Positions 57,722 to 64,000 of a stretch of DNA of 64,000 nucleotides are shown in pieces. The DNA lies in contig NZ_BBYM01000017.1 in the NCBI RefSeq assembly GCF_001570405.1, forward strand, positions 62,001-126,000, given 5' to 3'. The DNA is from Microtetraspora niveoalba. GTDB lineage: Bacteria > Actinomycetota > Actinomycetes > Streptosporangiales > Streptosporangiaceae. Under the pieces are notes generated by a model that did not search any database, had not been told where the DNA came from, and worked only from the letters and a program-made list of their open reading frames with translations. The stretch's first letter is position 1. Every line of letters starts with the position of its first letter. Made by a program: the position numbers and the translations under genes.

Positions 57722-59526
57722 ACGTCGCCGAGGCCGTGGGCGCGGTCCTCGCCTCGCTCGGAGTCGACACCGCCTTCGGCGTCGTCGGCAGCGGCAACTT
57801 CCACGTGACCAACTCCCTCACCGCGCACGGCGTGCGCTTCGTCGCCGCCCGCCACGAAGGCGGCGCGGCCACCATGGCCGACGCGTACGCGCGGATGAGC
57901 GGCACCGTGGCGGTGCTCAGCGTCCACCAGGGACCGGGCCTCACCAACGCGCTCACCGGGGTCACCGAGGCCGCCAAGAGCCGCACGCCGCTGCTGGTGC
58001 TGGCCGGCGAGGCCACCGCGCCGGGCTCGAACTTCCGGATCGACCAGCCGGGCCTGGCGTCGGCCGTGGGCGCGCTCGCCGCCCGGGTCGGCTCCGCCGA
58101 GACCGTCGTCGAGGACACGGTGCTGGCCTTCCTCACCGCGCTGCTCGGCCGCCGCACCGTCCTGCTCAACCTGCCCCTCGACGTGCAGGAGGCGGTCCTG
58201 CCCGACGATGCCGTGCAGGCCGTACGCGAGCTGCGGTCGAGCCGGATCAGCGACGTGGGGGAGCAGGGGAGCCGCGCCTGGGCCGCCGTACGCGACCTGC
58301 GGGACCGGGCGCGGCGCGACCTGGCGGAGGATCTCGGCGAGCCCGCCGACCTGGCTCCGGCCGACTCCGCCGTGTCGGTCCCGGAGGGGCCGCTCCCGGG
58401 CGGGCCGGAGGCGACGCCGCCCGGACCGGCCCCGGCCGACTCCGTCAGCGAGCTGACCCGGCTGCTCGCCCGCGCGGAACGGCCGGTCTTCATCGCCGGC
58501 AGGGGAGCGCGCGGCGCGCGCCGGGAGATCGAGGCGCTCGCCGACCGGTCGGGCGCGCTGCTCGCGACGTCGGCCGTCGCGCGCGGCCTGTTCCGCGGCA
58601 GCCGGTGGGACCTCGACGTGAGCGGCGGCTTCGCCTCGCCGCCCGCCGCCGAGCTGATCCGCGACGCCGACCTGATCGTGGCCTGGGGCTGCGCGCTGAA
58701 CATGTGGACCACCCGGCACGGCACGCTGGTCGGCCCGGACGCCACCGTGGTACAGGTCGACCTCGACCCGGACGCCGTCGGCGCGCACCGCCCGGTCCAC
58801 CTCGGCGTGATCGGCGACGCGGCCGAGACCGCGCGTGCCGTGACCCTGGCCCTCGGCGCGCCCCGCGACGGGTACCGCACCGCCGAGTCGGCCGCGCGGA
58901 TCGCGGCGGGGATCCGCTGGCGGGACATCCCGTACGAGGACCGGAGCGGGGACGGGCGCATCGACCCGCGCACGCTCACGATCGAGCTGGACGACCTGCT
59001 GCCTGCCGAGCGGATCGTCTCCGTCGATTCCGGGAACTTCATGGGATATCCGTCGATGTTCCTGTCGGTGCCGGACGAGAACGGCTTCTGCTTCACGCAG
59101 GCGTTCCAGTCGATCGGGCTCGGCCTGGCCACCGCGATCGGCGCGGCGCTCGCCCGGCCCGACCGGCTGCCCGTGGCCGCGCTCGGCGACGGCGGCGCGT
59201 TGATGGGCGTCGCCGAGCTGGAGACGGTGGTGCGGCTCGGCCTGCCGATGATCGTCGTGGTCTACGACGACGAGGCGTACGGCGCGGAGGTCCACCACTT
59301 CGGACCGGACGGCCACGCGCTCGACACCGTCACCTTCCCGCCCGTCGACATCGCGGCCATCGCCCGCGGTTTCGGCTGCGAGGCGGTGACCGTACGCGAG
59401 CGGGCCGATCTGTCGGGGGTCGCCGAGTGGCTGAAGGGGCCGCGCGAGACACCCCTGGTCGTCCAGGCGAAGGTCACCGCCGACCGGGGCGCGTGGTGGC
59501 TGGAGGAGGCGTTCCGCGCCCACTGA
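57718..59526 (+). CDS. Thiamine-diphosphate-dependent enzyme, benzoylformate decarboxylase/acetolactate synthase-like
   Basis: A 602-residue TPP enzyme in three domains: PYR domain with the catalytic Glu47 in AARHEGGAATMADAYAR, a central domain near 230-370, and the PP domain with ALGDGGALMGVAELETVVRLGLPMIVVVYDDEAYG as cofactor motif. The last motif has Asp and Glu where Asn is usual in acetolactate synthases, so it is probably a decarboxylase or lyase of another 2-keto acid. A low-complexity Pro/Ala insert (about 205-240) splits the domains. GTG 57718 overlaps the cyclase stop. Confidence 0.9.
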   Translation: MNVAEAVGAVLASLGVDTAFGVVGSGNFHVTNSLTAHGVRFVAARHEGGAATMADAYARMSGTVAVLSVHQGPGLTNALTGVTEAAKSRTPLLVLAGEATAPGSNFRIDQPGLASAVGALAARVGSAETVVEDTVLAFLTALLGRRTVLLNLPLDVQEAVLPDDAVQAVRELRSSRISDVGEQGSRAWAAVRDLRDRARRDLAEDLGEPADLAPADSAVSVPEGPLPGGPEATPPGPAPADSVSELTRLLARAERPVFIAGRGARGARREIEALADRSGALLATSAVARGLFRGSRWDLDVSGGFASPPAAELIRDADLIVAWGCALNMWTTRHGTLVGPDATVVQVDLDPDAVGAHRPVHLGVIGDAAETARAVTLALGAPRDGYRTAESAARIAAGIRWRDIPYEDRSGDGRIDPRTLTIELDDLLPAERIVSVDSGNFMGYPSMFLSVPDENGFCFTQAFQSIGLGLATAIGAALARPDRLPVAALGDGGALMGVAELETVVRLGLPMIVVVYDDEAYGAEVHHFGPDGHALDTVTFPPVDIAAIARGFGCEAVTVRERADLSGVAEWLKGPRETPLVVQAKVTADRGAWWLEEAFRAH

Positions 59527-59574
59527 GCCGCCCCCGGCCCCGGGGCGTCCGCGCGTGCCGGTCGCCTCGGGGCC

Positions 59575-59600
59575 GCCGGTCGGCGGGCCCGCCGACCGGC
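59575..59600 (+). terminator. Terminator after the cyclase/TPP operon
   Basis: A perfect 26-bp palindrome with 13-bp arms lies 49 bp after the TPP-enzyme gene. There is no T-tract. Confidence 0.7.
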
Positions 59601-59684
59601 CCCCGGCGTCGCCGCCCGGCGATCTCCCGTCCCCGAGGCGGGCTTTCGCCCGGGGGCGGATCGGGAGGTTACGGTGGCGTAAGT

Positions 59685-59690
59685 TACCGT
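59685..59690 (+). promoter_or_regulatory. -10 box of the leaderless acyltransferase gene
   Basis: TACCGT is followed by six bases and then ATG 59697. Confidence 0.6.
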
Positions 59691-59696
59691 TCGGTC

Positions 59697-60539
59697 ATGG
59701 CTGAGATCGTGTATCCCCCGGTGATCCGGAGCGCGCTGGTGCTCTTCAAGGCGCTGGATCTCAAGATCCGCATCGAGGGCGCCGAACGTGTGCCCAGGAC
59801 GGGCGGGGCGGTGCTCGTCAGCAACCATGTGAGCTACCTCGACTTCATCTTCGCGGGGCTGGCCGCCTGGCCGTCCCGGCGTCTCGTCCGGTTCATGGCG
59901 AAGAAGGAGGTCTTCGACAACCCGGTGGCCGGGCCGCTGATGCGCGGCATGCACCACATCCCCGTGGACCGCTCCGCCGGGGCCGGGGCGTACGGCGCGG
60001 CCGTGCGCGCGCTGAAGGACGGCGAGATCGTCGGGAACTTCGCCGAGGCCACGATCAGCCGCTCGTTCACCGTCAAGGAGATCAAGAGCGGCCCGATCAG
60101 GATGGCCGCCGACGCGGGCGTCCCGCTCATCCCGGTCGCGGTGTGGGGGCCGCACCGGCTGTGGACCAAGGGCCGCCCGCGCAGGCTCCTGCAGCGGCAC
60201 GTGCCCGTCACGATCCTGGTCGGCGAGCCCATGCTCCCGGAGCCCGCCCCGCCCCTCGCCGACCCGGGGTACGCCGAGCCGGCCGCGCCCCTCGCCGAGC
60301 CGGGGCAGCCCGAGCCGGGCGCGCGGCCGACCGACCTTGCCGGGCTGAACGCCGAGCTCCGGCGGAGGATGGCGGAGCTGCTCGACCGGGCGCAGCGGAC
60401 CTACCCGGAGATCCCGCCGGGCGTCTGGTGGCAGCCCGCCCACCTCGGTGGCACCGCCCCCACCCCGGAGGAGGCCGCCGTCATGGACTCCCCCCGCAAG
60501 GCCCGCTCCGCCGGGCCGGGCTCCGGCGAGGTGTCCTAG
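59697..60539 (+). CDS. 1-acylglycerol-3-phosphate acyltransferase (PlsC-like)
   Basis: A 280-residue acyltransferase. The catalytic His44 and Asp49 are in SNHVSYLDF, and MAKKEVFDNPVAGPLMRGMHHIPVDRS and GNFAEATISRSF match the later PlsC blocks, with EAT in place of the usual EGT. A Pro/Glu/Ala-rich insert of about 27 residues near 185 is low-complexity, as is the C-terminal tail. It probably adds the second acyl chain in phospholipid or triacylglycerol synthesis. The start is fixed by the leaderless promoter. Its TAG overlaps the stop of a broken convergent gene. Confidence 0.88.
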   Translation: MAEIVYPPVIRSALVLFKALDLKIRIEGAERVPRTGGAVLVSNHVSYLDFIFAGLAAWPSRRLVRFMAKKEVFDNPVAGPLMRGMHHIPVDRSAGAGAYGAAVRALKDGEIVGNFAEATISRSFTVKEIKSGPIRMAADAGVPLIPVAVWGPHRLWTKGRPRRLLQRHVPVTILVGEPMLPEPAPPLADPGYAEPAAPLAEPGQPEPGARPTDLAGLNAELRRRMAELLDRAQRTYPEIPPGVWWQPAHLGGTAPTPEEAAVMDSPRKARSAGPGSGEVS

Positions 60540-60728
60540 CGCTGTGACCGGAAATGATCATAATCACCGGGGTACTCGATGTTGAACTGGAGGAAGGCCG
60601 ACTTCCCGCGGATCCGTTCCCGGGTCTGCGGCATCTCGTACACCACATCCTCGCCGGGCAGGGCACCGAAGCGCTCCCAGTCACGCCCCTCGGCGCTGTC
60701 CGAACGCTCGTGGGCCGCGCGCAGACCC
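60537..60728 (-). pseudogene. N-terminal half of a SnoaL-like (NTF2-fold) protein
   Basis: The minus-strand frame reads RDWERFGALPGEDVVYEM, PQTRERIRGKSAFLQFNIEYPGDYDHF and stops. This is the first half of a small NTF2-fold protein, which should continue with about 60 more residues. No good start codon precedes it. The frame stays open upstream to about 60840 with unrelated sequence. I regard it as a fragment cut by the acyltransferase gene end; its family is probable, not certain. Confidence 0.5.
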
Positions 60729-60849
60729 GGCCGACGCTTGTCGAGCCCGAGGACGTCTTCGGTGCGGTACCCCTGCTTCTCGGTCTCCCCCTTCGATCGC
60801 CCCAGTCGGTCCCAACCAGTCCTTAGGGGTCGCTGTTCATGATCTGATC

Positions 60850-61461
60850 ATGGGGAAGACGACGCGGGAGCGCCGTAACAGATGACGGCGATGGGAAGCG
60901 GCCCGAGCGCAGGCGAAGGCGCAGGAGCGGCGCCTCAACACGAACGGCTCTTCTTCGACGGGCGAGGTCGGCGCGAAGCTGTTCGCCGCGTTGGGGATGC
61001 TCATGCCGCTCTTCGCGCTGGTGGGAATTCCGTTCCTCATCTTCGACTCCACCCTGCCCGAGATGCAGACGGCGCTCGGCATGAGGGGCGTGCCCGGGAC
61101 CGCGACCGTCCTGTCCTGCAGGGCGTACCGGAGCGGACGCAGCACCCACCACGACTGCAGGGCCCGGTTCGTTTTCGAGGACCCGGCCAGAGCACCGATC
61201 GTCATCAAGACCGTGGCGGACGTGGAGGTGGGCGAGACATTCCCGGCCGCGATCGGTCCGCTGGGAGACCATGTCATTCCCACCGGCGCCCGAGGCGTAT
61301 GGAAGGCCATATTGGTGATGAGCGTCGTCCTGCTCACCCCGGCCATACTGCTGTTCTGCTTCGGCCTCCTGGAGGGGTCCAGGCCGATGAAGATCGGAGC
61401 GGGCGTGCTGACGGCGGTCATGGTCGCGGCCATGCTCGGAGGATTCGCATCCGGCCGGTGA
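60850..61461 (+). pseudogene. Two-helix membrane protein gene interrupted by an in-frame TGA
   Basis: ATG 60850 opens a frame MGKTTRERRNR, then TGA at 60883-60885, then continues without a further stop for 192 codons (RRWEAARAQAKAQERRLNTN and on). The second part has hydrophobic segments near codons 45-63 and 155-190 with a soluble domain between. CGA to TGA is a single C-to-T change. Without readthrough the only start codons left are TTG 60991, ATG 60997 and ATG 61003, which drop the basic N-terminus. A CATGAT box lies six bases before ATG 60850. The family is unknown. Confidence 0.7.
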
Positions 61462-61474
61462 ACCGCCGGCCGGA
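61450..61474 (+). terminator. Hairpin spanning the stop of the interrupted gene
   Basis: A perfect 9-bp inverted repeat TCCGGCCGG / CCGGCCGGA with a seven-base loop contains the stop codon. Confidence 0.55.
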
Positions 61475-61680
61475 CCGGTGCGGCCCGGGGCATGACGGGC
61501 ATCGGAACGAAAAGTCCGAGCACCGGTCGGTCATGCCCCGTAGGTCGGTGGTCCCAGAGCGCGTCACACGAAATCGTGGCCGGCCCCGGAACGGCCCACC
61601 GGTCGACGATCAGAATCTTCCGCCGCGGCAGTACCAGTCACGCTGCTGCTCGCCGCAAGTGAGCGCCAAGTCATGATCGG

Positions 61681-61686
61681 TAGCTT
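61681..61686 (+). promoter_or_regulatory. -10 box of the leaderless secreted-protein gene
   Basis: TAGCTT is followed by seven bases and then ATG 61694. Confidence 0.55.
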
Positions 61687-61693
61687 CCGGGGC

Positions 61694-62299
61694 ATGAGGA
61701 AACGATCTGCTGTCCTGGCCGTCCTGACCACGGCGGTCACGCTGGCCGTTCCCGCCGCCGCCTCGGCCGCGGTGGGAGCACCGCCGGCCGGGATCCCGTC
61801 GGGCGCGAGCGCGCTGCCGGCCCGCGGGACCACGACCTTCTCCTTCCGGGGGATGAACCTGAGGATGCCGTCGGCGTGGAAGGTGCGCCGTTACGGGGAC
61901 ACGGCCAGGGTGATAACCGGTCCGTGCACCGATCCCGAGTACTTCTACGCCGACTGCAAGAGCTTCTGGCTGGTCGGCCCCAAGACGCTGGCCTACTGGG
62001 GCTACACCGGAAAGGACCGGTACGTTCCCACTCTCACGCAGCCGTCGTGCCCCTTCGGAGGCATGTCCCTCACGGTTCTCGGAGACAAGGCCACCTCGAG
62101 AGGGCTGCGGCAGGTCGGACGCGGGCACGCGGCCGCGTACACCGCCTGGCCCGGTTACTGCGAGGCGCAGGGAAGTTCGGGGCGGAAGGTGCATTTCACG
62201 CAGCGGGAGTGGTTCCTGCCGACCTCGAAGATCCTGGTGGTGGACCTGTGGGACCACAAGGGCCTGTCCGGCGTACTCAAGAACGCCACCTGGAGCTGA
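61694..62299 (+). CDS. Small secreted protein of unknown function
   Basis: A 201-residue protein with a signal peptide (1-26, cut after ASA) and a mature part with five cysteines (PCTDPEYFYADCKSFW, PSCPFGG, YCEAQG) that could form two disulphides. I see no enzyme motif. ATG 61694 is seven bases after a -10 box; the in-frame ATG 61673 would place the box inside the gene. Function unknown, extracellular by its signal. Confidence 0.82.
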   Translation: MRKRSAVLAVLTTAVTLAVPAAASAAVGAPPAGIPSGASALPARGTTTFSFRGMNLRMPSAWKVRRYGDTARVITGPCTDPEYFYADCKSFWLVGPKTLAYWGYTGKDRYVPTLTQPSCPFGGMSLTVLGDKATSRGLRQVGRGHAAAYTAWPGYCEAQGSSGRKVHFTQREWFLPTSKILVVDLWDHKGLSGVLKNATWS

Positions 62300-62308
62300 T
62301 CGGGCACA

Positions 62309-62340
62309 CCCCGGGACGGCCGGTGAGGGGCGTCCCGGGG
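62309..62340. terminator. Bidirectional terminator
   Basis: A perfect 10-bp stem CCCCGGGACG / CGTCCCGGGG with a 12-base loop lies between the secreted-protein gene and the convergent carboxypeptidase gene. Confidence 0.65.
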
Positions 62341-62363
62341 GGTGACCGGTCGATGGGGCGGGG

Positions 62364-64000
62364 TCAGCGGCCGTCGCCGGCCACGACCCTGGCCTTGTTG
62401 TAGTTCTTGCCGTTGCCGTCGGGCTTGTAGTTCTTCTCGTTGTTGCCGGCGATGTCCACGGCGAACCAGTGCACCTCGGTGGTCGCGCCGACGCTGATCT
62501 GCTGCGCTCCCTCACGCATCCCCGCCGCGGTCAGCTTGGGGGAGGAGAGGGTCGGCCGGCTGCCGTCCAGCGTGTAGTACACGTTGGCCGGCTCGTCCAC
62601 CGTGAACGTGAACGAGGTGGAGCCGGCGGTCCGCCCCGTGACCTTCAGCTCGGACCTGGGCGCCTGCCGGTCGTCCGCGTACGCCCGGGCGACCTCCAGG
62701 ATGGCGATCTGCCCGGAGGAGAACTCCATCGCCTCCTCGTGCCCCTCGCTGAACGGCGGCTGGAAGCCGACCGCCTGGAACCGCTTGGTCTCGGCGTTGT
62801 ACACGTCCGCGCCGACCTCGAAGTCCCAGCCGATGATGCCCCGGTTGTACCAGTGCTCGTCGGCGCTGTTCCCGGCCGCCGAGTAGAGCACGTCGGGGAC
62901 CGGGCCGGTGCGGCCGGGCCAGATCGCCGTGCCGCGCCAGGTCTGCACGGCCGAGAGGATGTGGCTGGACGCGCTCCAGAAGAAGCTCTCCGTGCCGTAG
63001 TCCACGCGCGGCAGCAGCTCGCGCCCGGCCGCCTTGTACGCCCCCGGAGGCCACATGAAGTAGCCGCCGTACGAGTGCGTGTTCATCGCGAACTTGATGT
63101 TCGGGAACCGCTGAGTCAGCCACACCTCGTTCTTCGCCTCGGGCTCGGACAGCTCGTCCGGACCGGCGAAGGTGTCGCTGGTGCAGCTCGTCGAGGCCCC
63201 GCTGTACCCGTCGAAGACGGACCCGACGGAGAAGTTGCGGTTCAGGTCGACGCCCCACGAGTTGCGGGCCGCCGGATCGCCGAAGTTGGCCGCGCAGTGG
63301 TTCGTCATGTTCCTGCGCTGCATGTTGTAGTCGTAGAAGGAGTAGTGCGCCCCGTCGGGGTTCACCGTCGGCAGGATGAAGATGTCGAGGTCGTCGACCA
63401 GCTTCCTGGTCGCCGCGTCCCCGGCGTAGTTGCGCAGCAGCCGCTCCGCCGTCTCCACGCAGGTCAGCGGGGTCACCCACTCGCGCGCGTGCTCCTGGCA
63501 GTAGAGGAACACGCCGGTCTTCGACCCGTCCCGCCGCTTGCCGACGCGCAGCGCCTTCATCTGGAACGGCTCCCGCGAGACGGAGGCGGGCGCCTTCAGG
63601 TTGTCGGTCAGCCTCGTCGCCGGCGCGGCGGCCACCAGGCCGGCCCCCGCGTTGCCCCGGTAGGTCGCGGCGGTCACCAGCGCGGAGGCGGCGGCGTCGC
63701 CGTTGATCGCGTCCACGACCTGCCTGGCGGTGCTGGCCGCCGCTCCGGAGGCGTCCGTGGCCAGCGAGACCGCGATGGCCTTGCCCGTGACGGAGACGCC
63801 GAGCGGCGAGGAGGTGGCATCGGGCTTCGTCACCGCCACGCTGACGTCGTTGCCGCCCTCGTGCCCGTACGCCTTGGAGCTGACGTACAGCGTGCTCGCC
63901 GCGGCGGTGCCGAACTGCGCCTGCGCCGCCCGCCGGTAGCCGTTCGTCTTGTACGGCAGGTCCACGATCTCGGCGATCTTCGGGAACTCGCGGGCCAGCG
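62364..64000 (-). CDS. Secreted M14 zinc carboxypeptidase (N-terminus outside the window)
   Basis: About 544 codons are visible; the start lies beyond base 64000. The M14 ligands are His and Glu in CQEHAREWVTPLT and His in MNTHSYGGY, and the catalytic Glu is in GQIAILEVARAYAD. Between the first visible strand (EIVDLPYKTNGY) and the zinc site lies an insert of about 110 residues rich in Ala, Thr and Val, probably an extra beta domain. The C-terminus has a chitobiase-like Ig segment (FTVDEPANVYYTLDGSRPTLSSPKL). It would release C-terminal residues from external peptides. Confidence 0.9.
   Translation of the reverse strand, partial: LAREFPKIAEIVDLPYKTNGYRRAAQAQFGTAAASTLYVSSKAYGHEGGNDVSVAVTKPDATSSPLGVSVTGKAIAVSLATDASGAAASTARQVVDAINGDAAASALVTAATYRGNAGAGLVAAAPATRLTDNLKAPASVSREPFQMKALRVGKRRDGSKTGVFLYCQEHAREWVTPLTCVETAERLLRNYAGDAATRKLVDDLDIFILPTVNPDGAHYSFYDYNMQRRNMTNHCAANFGDPAARNSWGVDLNRNFSVGSVFDGYSGASTSCTSDTFAGPDELSEPEAKNEVWLTQRFPNIKFAMNTHSYGGYFMWPPGAYKAAGRELLPRVDYGTESFFWSASSHILSAVQTWRGTAIWPGRTGPVPDVLYSAAGNSADEHWYNRGIIGWDFEVGADVYNAETKRFQAVGFQPPFSEGHEEAMEFSSGQIAILEVARAYADDRQAPRSELKVTGRTAGSTSFTFTVDEPANVYYTLDGSRPTLSSPKLTAAGMREGAQQISVGATTEVHWFAVDIAGNNEKNYKPDGNGKNYNKARVVAGDGR

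Noticed and set aside
60554-60826. 90-codon plus-strand frame after the acyltransferase gene
   Set aside because: Its sequence is the complement of the NTF2-like fragment and has no ribosome-binding site.

Overview
The window is high-GC actinobacterial chromosome. The gene order pdtaR - branched-chain amino-acid ABC transporter - hotdog thioesterase - polA - rpsA - coaE - uvrB, followed by pyrG - NUDIX - xerD - parA-like - scpA - scpB - rluB - aroH - tyrA - cmk - der, is conserved core synteny in Actinobacteria. GTG and TTG starts, leaderless -10 boxes and paired NarL-type kinase/regulator genes fit Streptosporangiales or a close relative. The order is inferred from overall look only; no 16S rRNA gene is present.

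Layout. 1-2.4 kb: end of a furA-like gene and katG (peroxide defence). 2.6-8.7 kb: an odd short tRNA-Leu, the ANTAR antiterminator pdtaR and a five-gene liv operon closed by a strong hairpin. 8.8-19.2 kb: a lipoprotein, thioesterase, polA, polysaccharide deacetylase, rpsA, a GNAT enzyme, coaE and uvrB. 19.2-28.5 kb is the accessory stretch: a zinc-knuckle orphan, a SnoaL-like fragment, RidA/HxlR, two membrane proteins, a two-component system, a nitronate monooxygenase-like enzyme and a hexapeptide transferase. Most of its gene borders carry 30-42 bp minisatellites. 28.6-40.1 kb is the core block (CTP synthesis, XerD, ParA/ScpAB chromosome organisation, RluB, the tyrosine branch, CMP kinase, Der). 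40.2-48.2 kb: a second two-component system with an upstream palindrome, a DUF6220-like protein, an lprG-P55 style lipoprotein/MFS pair with a MarR gene, an orphan Sfp-type PPTase and an M24 aminopeptidase. 48.2-53.6 kb: a decayed binding-protein fragment, a CBS protein, a 1113-residue secreted subtilase, a small Smr protein and an XRE regulator. 53.7-64 kb: dhaKLM, a PAP2-like protein, a cyclase/TPP-enzyme operon, an acyltransferase, two broken genes, a small secreted protein and the start-truncated end of a secreted M14 carboxypeptidase.

The clearest cross-window signal is a repeated promoter design. At least fourteen genes have TAnnnT followed by 6-8 bases and then directly ATG or GTG with no ribosome-binding site, which indicates leaderless mRNAs and fixes several start codons. 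The most interesting local items are the class-I-shaped tRNA-Leu(CAA), the membrane-protein gene interrupted by an in-frame TGA at 60883, the minisatellite hairpin array at 21.56-21.90 kb, the 300-residue Arg/Asp/Ser extension of RluB, and the overlapping cyclase and benzoylformate-decarboxylase-like genes. I found no CRISPR array, insertion sequence, prophage or biosynthetic cluster.
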